Shown here piece by piece: positions 1 through 12,019 of a DNA stretch of 64,000 nucleotides. A program made the translations under genes and the position numbers. Position 1 is the stretch's first letter; each line of letters opens with the position of its first letter. Location: positions 12,428 to 76,427 of the forward strand of contig NZ_JALRNF010000035.1 in assembly GCF_030272895.1 (NCBI RefSeq), read 5' to 3'. Under the pieces are notes generated by a model. That model saw only the letters and a program-made list of their open reading frames with translations, did no database searches and was not told where the DNA came from. The DNA comes from Pseudomonas sp. BGr12 (lineage in GTDB: Bacteria > Pseudomonadota > Gammaproteobacteria > Pseudomonadales > Pseudomonadaceae).

Positions 1-13
1 GCGGCCCGCTCAG

Positions 14-346
14 TCACGGCGCCTTGCAGCTCCGCCCTATCAAATCGTTGGTGGCGGCCCAGTACACCAGGCCTTCGTCACCCTTGCTGTGGAAGGCCAG
101 CACGCCATCGCTGTACAGCGCACCTGACGCACCCGGCTCGGCCTTGAGGCGGTAGACCTGGTCACCACCCCCCAGCCGCACATCCACACGGTCCTGATTG
201 TTGTCGACAAAACGCCAGAGCACTTCGACCTGGCTGTCACAGACCCAGCGGGTCCAGTTGTCCGATGGCGCCGGTGCCGACGCAGGCATCACACTTGCGC
301 ATCCACCGAGTACGGCCAGGGCCATCAGGGCCACAACAGCTTTCAT
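14..346 (-). CDS. MliC-like lysozyme inhibitor lipoprotein
   Basis: A protein of 110 aa read from the ATG at 346, which has a GAGGA-type ribosome site 7 nt upstream. It begins with a lipoprotein signal (MKAVVALMALAVLGGC, lipobox LGGC with Cys16), so the mature protein should be membrane-anchored in the periplasm. The mature part is a short beta-rich domain with W-x-C near the start and a C-terminal Cys, as in the MliC family of C-type lysozyme inhibitors. The inferred role is protection of peptidoglycan from host or competitor lysozyme. The family call rests on the overall pattern (signal, two Cys, size), not on an alignment. Confidence 0.78.
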   Translation of the reverse strand: MKAVVALMALAVLGGCASVMPASAPAPSDNWTRWVCDSQVEVLWRFVDNNQDRVDVRLGGGDQVYRLKAEPGASGALYSDGVLAFHSKGDEGLVYWAATNDLIGRSCKAP

Positions 347-397
347 CCAATATCCTCTAGCAGACCACAAACACACCGGTAGGTTGCCAACAGCCGA

Positions 398-616
398 TCA
401 AGGGCAACCCTGGGCCCGGCGCTGGTGTTCGTCGTCGTATTTTTCCAGCCCGACCGGGCCGAGCCTTTTGTTGATCACCGGTACCGTTTCGGCCTGCCAT
501 TCGGACTGATAGCAGCCGCCTTTCGGCGCGCCCGGCTGATCGGCCTCAGGCTCCGGGGTGCTGGAGCAGGCGCCCAGCATCCCGACCAGGACAAACACAG
601 GCAATCGCTTGACCAT
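398..616 (-). CDS. small putative lipoprotein, function unknown
   Basis: A 72-aa protein from an ATG with a GGGAG ribosome site 7 nt upstream. Residues 1-17 form a lipoprotein signal ending in LGAC (lipid-modified Cys17), followed by a Ser/Thr/Pro/Glu-rich linker. The mature part is only about 55 residues and has two further Cys residues (one in the GGCYQ stretch, one next to the C-terminus) that could form a disulfide. It lies 30 nt downstream of pgk on the same strand and may be cotranscribed with it. I do not recognise a functional family. Confidence 0.7.
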   Translation of the reverse strand: MVKRLPVFVLVGMLGACSSTPEPEADQPGAPKGGCYQSEWQAETVPVINKRLGPVGLEKYDDEHQRRAQGCP

Positions 617-646
617 CAGGTCACTCCCTTTGCCAGGCGCTGAAAA

Positions 647-1810
647 TCAGGCCTTGGCCCGTTGTTCCAGGACTTCGACCGCCGGCAGGACCTTGCCCTC
701 GACGAATTCGAGGAACGCACCACCGCCGGTAGAAATGTAGGAGATCTGCTCGGCAACGCCATATTTGTCGATGGCCGCCAGGGTGTCGCCACCACCGGCG
801 ATGGAGAACGCGGCGCTGTCGGCGATGGCCTGGGCCAGCACCTTGGTGCCGTTGCCGAACTGGTCGAACTCGAACACACCGACCGGACCGTTCCACAGGA
901 TGGTCTTCGACGACTTCAGCAGCTCGGCGAAGTTGGCCGCGGTTTGCGGGCCGATATCCAGGATCATATCGTCGTCGGCGACATCGGCGACCAGCTTGAC
1001 GGTGGCGGCGGCGCTTTCAGCGAATTCCTTGGCGACCACGACGTCCACCGGCAGCGGCACGTTGACCTTGGCAGCGATGGCCTTGGCGGTGTCGATCAGG
1101 TCGGCTTCGTACAGCGACTTGCCAACCTTGTGGCCGGCTGCAGCCAGGAAGGTGTTGGCGATACCGCCGCCGACGATCAGCAGGTCGCAGATCTGGCTGA
1201 GGCTGTTGAGCACGTCCAGCTTGGTCGACACCTTGGAGCCGGCAACGATGGCCGCCATCGGCTTGGCCGGGGCTTTCAGGGCCTTGCCCAGGGCGTCCAG
1301 TTCGGCAGCCAGCAGTGGACCCGCAGCAGCAACCTTGGCGAACTTGGCCACGCCATGGGTGGAGCCTTCGGCGCGGTGGGCAGTACCGAACGCGTCCATG
1401 ACGAAGACGTCGCACAGGGCAGCGTATTTCTGCGCCAGCTCGTCGGCGTTTTTCTTCTCGCCCTTGTTGAAGCGCACGTTCTCGAACAACACAATGTCGC
1501 CGGCCTTGACGTCGACACCATCCAGGTAGTCGGCAACCAGCGGTACGTCACGGCCCAGGGCCTTGCTCAGGTAGTCGGCAACCGGCTTGAGGCTGTTCTC
1601 GGCGGAGAACTCACCTTCGGTCGGGCGTCCCAGGTGCGAGCAGACCATCACGGCCGCGCCCTTTTCCAGGGCCAGCTTGATGGTCGGCAGCGAAGCGAGG
1701 ATACGCGCATCGCTGGCAACCACACCGTCCTTCACAGGGACGTTGAGGTCTTCGCGGATCAGTACGCGCTTACCTTGCAGATCGAGGTCGGTCATCTTCA
1801 ACACGGTCAT
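647..1810 (-). CDS. pgk: phosphoglycerate kinase
   Basis: 387 aa, full length for bacterial phosphoglycerate kinase, which interconverts 1,3-bisphosphoglycerate + ADP and 3-phosphoglycerate + ATP in the cytosol. The N-terminal substrate domain shows REDLNVPV and SHLGRP. The C-terminal nucleotide domain shows the Gly-rich [11 protein letters not shown] and [10 protein letters not shown] loops. Start at 1810, with AAGGA 8 nt upstream. Only 12 nt separate it from epd, so tktA-epd-pgk read as one unit serving glycolysis/gluconeogenesis and the pentose-phosphate branch. In related genomes fructose-bisphosphate aldolase follows; it would lie beyond the left edge of the window. Confidence 0.98.
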   Translation of the reverse strand: MTVLKMTDLDLQGKRVLIREDLNVPVKDGVVASDARILASLPTIKLALEKGAAVMVCSHLGRPTEGEFSAENSLKPVADYLSKALGRDVPLVADYLDGVDVKAGDIVLFENVRFNKGEKKNADELAQKYAALCDVFVMDAFGTAHRAEGSTHGVAKFAKVAAAGPLLAAELDALGKALKAPAKPMAAIVAGSKVSTKLDVLNSLSQICDLLIVGGGIANTFLAAAGHKVGKSLYEADLIDTAKAIAAKVNVPLPVDVVVAKEFAESAAATVKLVADVADDDMILDIGPQTAANFAELLKSSKTILWNGPVGVFEFDQFGNGTKVLAQAIADSAAFSIAGGGDTLAAIDKYGVAEQISYISTGGGAFLEFVEGKVLPAVEVLEQRAKA

Positions 1811-1822
1811 GAATGCAGTCCT

Positions 1823-2890
1823 TCAGGGCTGTTTACAAGTGGAGCGGGTTTGATTGACGACGTGCAGATAGTGATCGGCAACGTCGAGCATACGGTTGGC
1901 AAAACCCCATTCGTTGTCGAACCAGGCCAAAAGGTTGACCAGCCGGGGGCCGGAAACGCGGGTCTGGCTGGCATCGACGATGGCCGAATGCGGGTCATGG
2001 TTGAAATCACAGCTGGCGTGCGGCAGCTCGGTATAGGCCAGCAGCCCCTTGAGCGGTCCGCTCAGGGCCGCGTCACGCAACACCTGGTTGACCTCGGCCG
2101 CCGTGGTGTCACGGGCGGTCTGCAGGGTGATGTCCAGGCACGATACGTTCACCGTCGGCACGCGTACCGCTTTGGCCTGGATTCGCCCGGCAAGTTCCGG
2201 CAACAGGCGTTCGATACCACGGGCAAGCCCGGTGGACACCGGAATCACCGACTGGAACGCCGAACGGGTACGGCGCAGGTCTTCGTGGTGATAGGCGTCG
2301 ATGACCGGTTGATCGTTCATCGCCGAGTGGATCGTGGTGATCGACACGTACTCCAGGCCGAACGCCTGGTCCAGCACCCGCAGCAACGGCACGCCGCAGT
2401 TGGTGGTGCAAGAAGCGTTGGAAACCAGGTGCTCGCTACCGTCCAGGCAGTCCTGGTTGATGCCGTAGACCACCGTCGCATCGACGTCCGCCTCACTGGC
2501 CATGGGCTGGGAAAACAGCACACGGGGTGCGCCGGCTTCGAGAAAGCGCTGGCCATCGGCACGGGTGTGGTAGGCGCCGGAGCATTCGAGTACCAGGTCG
2601 ACATCGAGTGCCGCCCAGTCGATCCCTTCCGGGGTGGCACTGCGCAGTACCTTCACGCAGTCGCCGTTGATATGCAGACAGTCGCCATCGACCTTCACCT
2701 CACCGGGAAAACGCCCGTGGGTGGAGTCGAAGCGTGTCAGGTATTCGATACTGGCCTGATCGGCCAGGTCGTTCAGTGCGACGATCTCGAAACCCGCTTT
2801 CGCCCCCCGTTCAAAGAGTGCGCGCAAGACGCAACGACCGATACGGCCGTAGCCGTTGAGTGCAACTTTGTAAGGACGCGGTTGGGGCAT
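1823..2890 (-). CDS. epd: erythrose-4-phosphate / glyceraldehyde-3-phosphate dehydrogenase family
   Basis: 355 aa from the ATG at 2890 (an in-frame extension to 3013 would run into the inverted repeat and lacks family similarity). The N-terminal Rossmann fold has NGYGRIGR and the catalytic domain has SNASCTTNC, with the nucleophile near Cys161. Its position between tktA and pgk is the usual place for Epd, which oxidises D-erythrose 4-phosphate to 4-phosphoerythronate, the first step of the deoxyxylulose-dependent pyridoxal-phosphate route. Sequence alone does not fully separate Epd from a second GAPDH; the context favours Epd. Confidence 0.9.
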   Translation of the reverse strand: MPQPRPYKVALNGYGRIGRCVLRALFERGAKAGFEIVALNDLADQASIEYLTRFDSTHGRFPGEVKVDGDCLHINGDCVKVLRSATPEGIDWAALDVDLVLECSGAYHTRADGQRFLEAGAPRVLFSQPMASEADVDATVVYGINQDCLDGSEHLVSNASCTTNCGVPLLRVLDQAFGLEYVSITTIHSAMNDQPVIDAYHHEDLRRTRSAFQSVIPVSTGLARGIERLLPELAGRIQAKAVRVPTVNVSCLDITLQTARDTTAAEVNQVLRDAALSGPLKGLLAYTELPHASCDFNHDPHSAIVDASQTRVSGPRLVNLLAWFDNEWGFANRMLDVADHYLHVVNQTRSTCKQP

Positions 2891-2959
2891 GGGATGCTCA
2901 CGGAACAGAATCGTTATCTGCGACCTGTGGGAACCGGGTCGCCGCCATCGCAGGCTACG

Positions 2960-3001
2960 CCAGCTCCCACAGGGATCACCACCAGACCCTGTGGGAGCTG
3001 G
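2960..3001. repeat. 15-bp inverted repeat between tktA and epd
   Basis: Perfect 15-bp arms (2960-2974 and 2987-3001; core CAGCTCCCACAGGG) flank a 12-nt loop. The GTGGGAGCTGG core differs from the GCGGGCTTGCCCC core of the other repeats in this window, so this looks like a second intergenic palindromic repeat family. It sits in the 135-nt tktA-epd gap and may act as a processing or attenuation hairpin. There is no T-run after it. Confidence 0.75.
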
Positions 3002-3025
3002 CACAGCCCCCACAGGACAGCAGGA

Positions 3026-5023
3026 TCAGTCTTCCAGCAGCTCTTCAGCAGTACCCAGGATGTTGTCCAGGGTGAAGCCGAATGCCTCGAACAAGGCAGC
3101 CGCCGGGGCCGACTCGCCGTAGGTGGTCATGCCGATGACACGACCTTCGAGGCCGACGTACTTGTACCAGAAGTCGGCATGGGCCGCTTCGATGGCGATA
3201 CGCGCGCCGACTTCCAGTGGCAGTACCGACTGCTTGTAGCCAGCGTCCTGGGCATCGAACACGCTGGTCGACGGCATGGACACCACGCGCACCTTGCGGC
3301 CCTGCTCGGTCAGCTTGTCGAACGCCTGGACAGCCAGGCCCACTTCCGAACCGGTGGCGATCAGGATCAGCTCAGGCTCGCCTGCGCAATCCTTGAGCAC
3401 ATAGCCGCCGCGGCTGATGTTGGCGATCTGGCCGGCATCGCGATCCTGGTGCTGCAGGTTCTGGCGCGAGAAGATCAGCGCCGACGGGCCGTCCTTGCGC
3501 TCCAGTGCGCACTTCCACGATACCGCCGACTCGACGGCATCGGCCGGACGCCAGGTGTCCAGGTTCGGCGTGCTGCGCAGGGCAGTCAGCTGCTCGATCG
3601 GCTGGTGGGTCGGGCCGTCTTCGCCCAGACCGATGGAGTCGTGGGTGTAGACGTGGATGACGCGCTGCTTCATCAGTGCCGACATGCGCACGGCGTTGCG
3701 AGCGTATTCCATGAACATCAGGAAGGTCGCGCCGTAAGGCACCAGACCACCGTGCAGGGCCACGCCGTTCATGATCGCGGTCATGCCGAACTCGCGCACG
3801 CCGTAGTACATGTAGTTGCCGCTGGCGTCTTCAGCGCTGACACCTTTGCAACCTTTCCACAGGGTCAGGTTGGAGCCGGCGAGGTCGGCCGAACCGCCGA
3901 GGAATTCCGGCAGCAGCGGGCCGAAGGCGTTGAGGGTGTTCTGGCTGGCTTTACGGCTGGCGATGGTTTCGCCCTTGGCCGCGACTTCCGCGATGTAGGC
4001 ATCGGCCTTGGCGGAGAAGTCAGCTGGCAGCTCGCCGCTCAGGCGACGCTTGAGCTCGCTGGCCAGTTCCGGGAAGGCGGCGGCGTAGGCAGCGAAACGC
4101 TGGTCCCACTCGGCTTCGACGGCCTTGCCGGCTTCCTTGGCGTCCCACTCGGCATAGATGTCGGCCGGGACTTCGAACGGACCGTGGTTCCAGTTCAGTT
4201 CCTTGCGCGCCAGGGCGATTTCGTCGTTGCCCAGTGGAGCACCGTGGCAATCTTCCTTGCCCTGCTTGTTCGGCGAACCGAAACCGATGATGGTCTTGCA
4301 GCAGATCAGGGTCGGACGGTCGCTCTTGCGTGCAGTCTCGATGGCGGTGCGGATCTCGTCGGCGTCATGGCCGTTGACGTTGCGGATCACCAGCCAGTTG
4401 TAGGACTCGAAACGCTTCGGCGTATCGTCGGTGAACCAGCCTTCGACCTCACCGTCGATGGAGATGCCGTTGTCGTCGTAGAAGGCGACCAGCTTGTTCA
4501 GGCCCAGGGTGCCGGCCAGGGAGGCGACTTCGTGGGAAATGCCTTCCATCATGCAACCATCGCCCAGGAACACATAGGTGTTGTGGTCGACGATGTTGTG
4601 GCCTTCACGGTTGAACTGGGCGGCCAGCACTTTCTCCGCCAGGGCAAAGCCCACGGCGTTGGCCAGGCCCTGGCCCAGGGGACCGGTGGTGGTCTCGACG
4701 CCCGGGGTGTAGCCGAACTCGGGGTGACCCGGGGTGCGGCTGTGCAGCTGGCGGAAGGCCTTCAGGTCATCGATGGTCACATCGTAGCCGGTCAGGTGCA
4801 GCAGCGAGTAGATCAGCATCGAGCCATGACCGTTGGACAGCACGAAGCGGTCGCGGTCAGCGAAATTCGGGTTGCTCGGACTATGTTTCAAATAGTCGCG
4901 CCACAGAACTTCGGCTATATCCGCCATGCCCATCGGGGCACCTGGATGCCCACTGTTGGCCTTCTGCACGGCATCCATGCTGAGTGCTCGAATGGCGTTG
5001 GCACGTTCACGACGGCTCGGCAT
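3026..5023 (-). CDS. tktA: transketolase
   Basis: 665 aa, normal for bacterial transketolase, the thiamine-diphosphate enzyme that moves two-carbon units between ketose and aldose phosphates in the pentose-phosphate pathway. The ThDP-binding stretch [18 protein letters not shown] lies near residue 155. The N-terminus shows the expected [15 protein letters not shown] and the middle shows [15 protein letters not shown]. The ATG at 5023 has AGGAG 8 nt upstream. It is the first gene of the apparent tktA-epd-pgk unit and is divergent from the ArsR-methyltransferase gene. Confidence 0.98.
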   Translation of the reverse strand: MPSRRERANAIRALSMDAVQKANSGHPGAPMGMADIAEVLWRDYLKHSPSNPNFADRDRFVLSNGHGSMLIYSLLHLTGYDVTIDDLKAFRQLHSRTPGHPEFGYTPGVETTTGPLGQGLANAVGFALAEKVLAAQFNREGHNIVDHNTYVFLGDGCMMEGISHEVASLAGTLGLNKLVAFYDDNGISIDGEVEGWFTDDTPKRFESYNWLVIRNVNGHDADEIRTAIETARKSDRPTLICCKTIIGFGSPNKQGKEDCHGAPLGNDEIALARKELNWNHGPFEVPADIYAEWDAKEAGKAVEAEWDQRFAAYAAAFPELASELKRRLSGELPADFSAKADAYIAEVAAKGETIASRKASQNTLNAFGPLLPEFLGGSADLAGSNLTLWKGCKGVSAEDASGNYMYYGVREFGMTAIMNGVALHGGLVPYGATFLMFMEYARNAVRMSALMKQRVIHVYTHDSIGLGEDGPTHQPIEQLTALRSTPNLDTWRPADAVESAVSWKCALERKDGPSALIFSRQNLQHQDRDAGQIANISRGGYVLKDCAGEPELILIATGSEVGLAVQAFDKLTEQGRKVRVVSMPSTSVFDAQDAGYKQSVLPLEVGARIAIEAAHADFWYKYVGLEGRVIGMTTYGESAPAAALFEAFGFTLDNILGTAEELLED

Positions 5024-5284
5024 CGCTTATCTCCTGGGGGGGTTGAATAAATTACGAAACGAAAAAAGGCGGCTATTTTCGCCCAGGCACATGCCCGGGG
5101 GCAATGACGGATGGTCGACGCGACATGATTTTCCCGCGAATGGGGCCAGAATCAGACGATAGCCCGGCCAAACAGCAGAATCGGTCGACTCTTCAGCGAT
5201 GCTCCACTCCGCTCATCGACCAATATCAAAACTTTTTGATATTGGTCTTGCGACACAGGACCACCCTGACTAGACTGCCGACCC
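5024..5284. other. divergent intergenic region tktA / ArsR-methyltransferase gene
   Basis: 261 nt between two divergent starts. It holds the tktA leader, including an 8-bp hairpin with one G-U pair at 5082-5099 that lies about 60 nt upstream of the tktA start, and the perfect palindrome at 5218-5247 next to the rightward gene. I see no small coding sequence in it. Confidence 0.6.
5218..5247. promoter_or_regulatory. perfect palindromic operator candidate
   Basis: Two perfect 14-bp arms, GACCAATATCAAAA (5218-5231) and its exact complement (5234-5247), are separated only by CT. The palindrome ends 37 nt before the start of the ArsR-methyltransferase gene, where a promoter or operator should lie. 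ArsR-family dimers bind such two-fold symmetric AT-rich sites. The inference is autoregulation and control of metK downstream. Confidence 0.75.
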
Positions 5285-6280
5285 ATGAATCAACGCACGC
5301 CCTCGATCCGCCCCGAGCAAAGCGACGACCTGGCTGCCCTGTGCAAGGCCAGTGGCGATCCGCTGCGCCTGAAGGTATTGCGGGCGCTGGCCAGCGATTC
5401 GTTCGGCGTGCTGGAGCTGGCGCAGATATTCGCCACCGGCCAGTCGGGCATGAGCCACCACCTCAAGGTGCTGGCCCAGGCCGACCTGGTGGCCACCCGC
5501 CGGGAAGGAAACGCGATTTTTTATCGCCGCGCCCTGCCCGATGCCCTGCGCCTGGGCGGAAAGTTGCACGCGGCGTTGCTTGAAGAGGTCGATGAGCTGA
5601 CCCTGCCCGACGACGTCCAGGCGAGGATCGGCCAGGTCCAGCAACGACGCGCCGCCACCAGCCAGGATTTTTTCCAGCGCGTGGAAGAGAAGTTTCGCGC
5701 CCAGCAGGACCTGATTGCCGGCCTGCCCCAGTACCGCGAAAGCTTGCTGGCACTGCTCGACAAGCTCAACTTCGAGCCTGGCGCCGGCGCCCTTGAAGTG
5801 GGGCCGGGCGATGGCGAATTCCTTCCGGAACTGGCCCGGCGATTCTCCCGGGTCACTGCCCTGGACAACAGCCCGACCATGCTCGAGCTGGCCCGCCAGG
5901 TCTGTGAACGAGAAGGCCTGGCCAACGTCAACCTGCAGTTGGCCGACGCACTCCGGGTAACGGATGTGAGCGCCGACTGCGTTGTGCTGAACATGGTCCT
6001 GCACCACTTCAGTGCTCCGGCCGACGCCTTGCGGCAACTGGCCGACCACGTGAAACCAGGCGGCAGCCTGTTGGTAACAGAGTTGTGCAGCCACGACCAG
6101 AGCTGGGCCAGGGAGGCTTGCGGCGATATCTGGCTGGGCTTTGAACAGGATGATCTGTCCCGTTGGGCCAGCGCTGCGGGACTGGCGCCCGGGGACAGCC
6201 TTTATGTGGGCTTACGTAATGGTTTCCAGATCCAGGTCCGCCACTTTCAGCGGCCGGCTGGCGACACTCACCATCGGTAA
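5285..6280 (+). CDS. ArsR-family regulator fused to SAM-methyltransferase-like domain (SahR-like)
   Basis: 331 aa. Residues ~15-90 form an ArsR winged helix (LCKASGDPLRLKVLRAL, recognition helix GMSHHLKVL, wing REGNAIFYRRAL). A linker follows, then from ~165 a class I SAM-methyltransferase fold with motif I EVGPGDGEFLPELA and a later LNMVLHHF stretch. I see no metal-binding Cys pair typical of ArsR/SmtB sensors. It lies 19 nt upstream of metK, so regulator and SAM synthetase are probably cotranscribed. ArsR-type SahR regulators of the SAM/SAH cycle are known in Proteobacteria. I infer that the C-terminal domain senses SAH or SAM rather than methylating a substrate, but enzymatic activity cannot be excluded. 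Confidence 0.85.
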   Translation: MNQRTPSIRPEQSDDLAALCKASGDPLRLKVLRALASDSFGVLELAQIFATGQSGMSHHLKVLAQADLVATRREGNAIFYRRALPDALRLGGKLHAALLEEVDELTLPDDVQARIGQVQQRRAATSQDFFQRVEEKFRAQQDLIAGLPQYRESLLALLDKLNFEPGAGALEVGPGDGEFLPELARRFSRVTALDNSPTMLELARQVCEREGLANVNLQLADALRVTDVSADCVVLNMVLHHFSAPADALRQLADHVKPGGSLLVTELCSHDQSWAREACGDIWLGFEQDDLSRWASAAGLAPGDSLYVGLRNGFQIQVRHFQRPAGDTHHR

Positions 6281-6299
6281 ATTTTAGGAACCCGTCGAG

Positions 6300-7490
<1,191 letters not shown>

Positions 7491-7495
7491 GCTGA

Positions 7496-9331
<1,836 letters not shown>

Positions 9332-9389
9332 ATCTTCCGGTTCAAGGCAGCATCATGGGTTCTGCTGTCCAGCCCCAAACGGAGCCCCT

Positions 9390-9785
9390 ATGAAACTACT
9401 GTCACCTCTCGCCCTGTTCACCGCCTGCGCGCTGCTCGCATCGCCGCTGCTGGCCGCTGAAGAACAGCCAGGGTTGACCGGTTGCGCAGCCAAGCGACAG
9501 GCCATCAGCGAACAGATCGAACAAGCGCGCGCCCAGGGCAACAGTGACCAGCAAGCCGGCCTGGAAAAAGCCCTGAGCGAAGTGACCGAGCATTGCACCG
9601 ATGCCGGCCTGCGCAAGGAGCGCGAGCAGAAAGTGCTCGACGCCCGCCACGAAGTGACCCAGCGCACCAAGGACCTGGACAAGGCCATGAAAAAAGGTGA
9701 CGCCGAGAAGATCAACAAGCGCAAGGACAAGCTGGCCGAGTCCAAGAAGGAACTGCAACAGGCACTCGATGAGCTGGAAAAGTAA
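9390..9785 (+). CDS. DUF1090 periplasmic protein (YqjC-like)
   Basis: 131 aa from the ATG at 9390. A Sec signal peptide (MKLLSPLALFTACALLASPLLA) is followed by a highly charged helical, probably coiled-coil domain with two Cys (GCAAKRQAI and EHCTDAG) that fits the DUF1090 family. Such proteins are small periplasmic proteins of unknown function. The Lys/Glu/Gln-rich C-terminal half should form one long helix. Followed at once by a REP pair; I see no clear operon partner. Confidence 0.82.
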   Translation: MKLLSPLALFTACALLASPLLAAEEQPGLTGCAAKRQAISEQIEQARAQGNSDQQAGLEKALSEVTEHCTDAGLRKEREQKVLDARHEVTQRTKDLDKAMKKGDAEKINKRKDKLAESKKELQQALDELEK

Positions 9786-9786
9786 C

Positions 9787-9867
9787 CTGTAGGAGCGGGC
9801 TTGTCCCGCGATTGCGGCTTGCCAGTAATATCGTATCGCGGGACAAGTCGCACCGCCGCTCCTACAG
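9787..9867. repeat. REP pair (inverted)
   Basis: A forward copy (9787-9812, core GCGGGCTTGTCCCGCGAT) and an inverted, slightly diverged copy (9835-9867) can form a long hairpin between convergent genes. The inverted copy carries an extra CGCACCG stretch, so pairing is imperfect. Confidence 0.85.
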
Positions 9868-9883
9868 GGGGCAGGTTGTCGAT

Positions 9884-10330
9884 TCAGTGATTACGGAACT
9901 CGGTATGGCAGGCCTTGCACGCCGCCTCGACCTTGTCGGTCGGGGCCTGCAGCGCTACTGCCTTCAACGGCTGGGTACGGGTGACGGCGACCAGTTCGCC
10001 CGTCGCCACTTCAAGCTGGCGGGCCAGGTCCTGGAAGCGCGCCTGCTTTTCCCAGACCTCGGCACGGGCGCTGGTTTGGTCGTCTTCGCGAACCTGTGGA
10101 AAATGCTTCCACGGCTCATGGGACAGGGCGTCGAGCTTGACTGCGCCATCGGCGAACTTCTGCCCGTCGAAGGCCAGGCGTCCACGCAGCATGCCACCCA
10201 GGTCTTCGCTGGTCTTGAGCATCTGCTTGAAGATCGTCTTGCGCTGGCCCAATGGCGAGTTGGGATCGACGCCGCCACAGGCGGTGAGCGTCAGGCAGGC
10301 CAGCAGTGCAACAGTAAATCGCTTGAGCAT
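9884..10330 (-). CDS. cytochrome c' family protein, probable lipoprotein
   Basis: 148 aa. The heme-binding CKACH motif sits close to the C-terminus (followed by TEFRNH), the arrangement of four-helix-bundle cytochromes c'. The N-terminus MLKRFTVALLACLTLTAC ends in a lipobox-like LTAC, so this one may be a lipid-anchored c-type cytochrome instead of a soluble periplasmic one. Cytochromes c' bind NO and other gases; the role here is not determined. The final His of CxxCH supplies the proximal ligand. Confidence 0.85.
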   Translation of the reverse strand: MLKRFTVALLACLTLTACGGVDPNSPLGQRKTIFKQMLKTSEDLGGMLRGRLAFDGQKFADGAVKLDALSHEPWKHFPQVREDDQTSARAEVWEKQARFQDLARQLEVATGELVAVTRTQPLKAVALQAPTDKVEAACKACHTEFRNH

Positions 10331-10448
10331 GATGATCTCGGCTCACGGAAAAAAGGCGGCCAGTATCCTCGCCCTGCCAGCAAAGACCAATACCCTTATT
10401 AAAACTACGGCTTGTTCCCCGGAACAAACCGGCAAGGAAAACCTGTTT

Positions 10449-11600
10449 ATGAAACATCCCCTGCGCCACCTGGCATGGACCCTCCCGGTACTGGCGCTGC
10501 TCGCCGGTTGCAACGGCGGCGCTCCGGAAAAGCCCAAGCCGCACGCCGTCGCCACCTATGTCAGCAGCACCTGGAAAGACCTGCCAGACGTCAGCGACAG
10601 CGACCTGCTGGCCGGCTTCGAGGCCTGGCGAAGTGCCTGCGAGCGCCTCAAGCGCGATGCCATCTGGGCCACGACCTGCGCCGCCGCTACCGCTGTCCCT
10701 GCCGACGCTGCACAAGTGCGCAGCTTCCTCCAGGCTCAACTGGAGGTCTACAGCATGCGCTCGGGCAACAACAGCGCCAACGGCCTGATCACCGGCTATT
10801 ACGAACCGGTCTACCCGGGCAGCCTGAGCCAGACCGAGTCGGCCCATGTGCCTGTCTATGGTGTACCCGACGACATGATCGTGGTGGCCCTGGACAGCGT
10901 TTACCCCGAGCTCAAGGGCAAGCGCCTGCGCGGTCGCCTTGAAGGCCGGACCCTCAAGCCCTACGACACCGCCGAAGTCATCAACCAGAAAGGCGTTCCG
11001 GCACCGGTGCTGGCCTGGCTCACCGACCCGATGGACCTGCAGTTCCTGCAGATCCAGGGCTCCGGACGCATCCAGCTCGACGGCGGCCGTCAGCTGCGCA
11101 TCGGCTATGCCGACCAGAACGGCCACCCTTACCGCCCCATCGGGCGCTGGCTGGTCGAGCAGGGCCAGTTGAAGAAAGAAGAGGTGACCATGGGCAGCAT
11201 TCACAGCTGGGCCCAGGCCAACCCGGCACGGGTCCCGGAACTGCTGGCAAGTAACCCCAGCTACGTGTTCTTCAGTACCCGCCCGGACAGCAACGAAGGC
11301 CCGCGCGGTTCGCTCAACGTGCCGCTGACCGCCGGCTACAGCGTGGCCATCGACCGCAAGGTGATACCGCTGGGCAGCCTGCTCTGGCTCTCCACCACCC
11401 GCCCCGACGGCGCGCCGGTGGTTCGCCCGGTTGCCGCCCAGGACACCGGCGGCGCCATCACCGGCGAAGTACGCGCCGACCTGTTCTGGGGTACTGGCAG
11501 TGAAGCCGGCAAACTGGCGGGCGACATGAAGCAACAGGGCCAGATCTGGTTGCTGTGGCCCAAGGGCGCAGCCTTGCCGGCCGTGCCCCAGGTGCCTTGA
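10449..11600 (+). CDS. mltA: membrane-bound lytic murein transglycosylase A
   Basis: 383 aa from the ATG at 10449, which follows AAGGAAA by 8 nt. A lipoprotein signal (LALLAGC) anchors it to the outer membrane. The MltA barrel shows GYYEPVYPGS and FLQIQGSGRIQL, and the C-terminal 3D domain holds the catalytic Asp in AAQDTGGAI. MltA cleaves the glycan strand between MurNAc and GlcNAc, releasing 1,6-anhydro-muropeptides during wall turnover. Monocistronic by context, facing the divergent cytochrome c' gene on its left. Confidence 0.96.
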   Translation: MKHPLRHLAWTLPVLALLAGCNGGAPEKPKPHAVATYVSSTWKDLPDVSDSDLLAGFEAWRSACERLKRDAIWATTCAAATAVPADAAQVRSFLQAQLEVYSMRSGNNSANGLITGYYEPVYPGSLSQTESAHVPVYGVPDDMIVVALDSVYPELKGKRLRGRLEGRTLKPYDTAEVINQKGVPAPVLAWLTDPMDLQFLQIQGSGRIQLDGGRQLRIGYADQNGHPYRPIGRWLVEQGQLKKEEVTMGSIHSWAQANPARVPELLASNPSYVFFSTRPDSNEGPRGSLNVPLTAGYSVAIDRKVIPLGSLLWLSTTRPDGAPVVRPVAAQDTGGAITGEVRADLFWGTGSEAGKLAGDMKQQGQIWLLWPKGAALPAVPQVP

Positions 11601-11607
11601 GCATCGC

Positions 11608-11994
11608 TCAGAGCGAAACGAAGAAGAACGAGGCGATCAGGCCCAGGCCGACGAACCAGACCAGCGAACGCAGGGCTGCCCAGTCGGCCAGGTAGCAGAT
11701 GATGTAGAGCAGGCGGCTGGTGATGAAAAGCACCGCCAGTACGTCCTGGGTCACCTGCTCGGCATTGCCGACGATGTCGGCGATGATTACCGCTGCGGCG
11801 AACGCCGGGAACGCTTCGAAGCTGTTCAACTGGGCCGCATGGGCACGACGCGGGAAGCCTTCGAGGGTGTCGAGGAAGGCTCGTGGGTCGTGATTGTCGC
11901 GCAGCCTGAAGCGCCCGCTGCCCAGCTTGGCGGTCAGGGTACACAGGAATGGCAGAAGCAACGCGATCAATACACACCAGAAGGCGACGGTCAT
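11608..11994 (-). CDS. MAPEG-family membrane protein
   Basis: 128 aa with about four membrane helices (hydrophobic stretches at residues ~2-22, 58-78, 84-104 and 107-127). The segment RAHAAQLNSFEAFPAFAAAV is the typical MAPEG signature. Family members include glutathione-dependent membrane transferases, but bacterial MAPEG proteins are mostly uncharacterised. AAGGA lies 8 nt upstream of the ATG at 11994. It follows the DMT exporter gene by 25 nt on the same strand and is likely cotranscribed with it. Confidence 0.85.
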   Translation of the reverse strand: MTVAFWCVLIALLLPFLCTLTAKLGSGRFRLRDNHDPRAFLDTLEGFPRRAHAAQLNSFEAFPAFAAAVIIADIVGNAEQVTQDVLAVLFITSRLLYIICYLADWAALRSLVWFVGLGLIASFFFVSL

Positions 11995-12019
11995 GGCTAG
12001 GTCCTTGTCGTTTGGAAGC

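Noticed and set aside
662..5050. A 1462-residue open frame on the plus strand spanning pgk, epd and tktA
   Set aside because: It is antisense to three conserved genes and exists because high third-position GC removes stop codons. Its translation is low-complexity and has no motifs.
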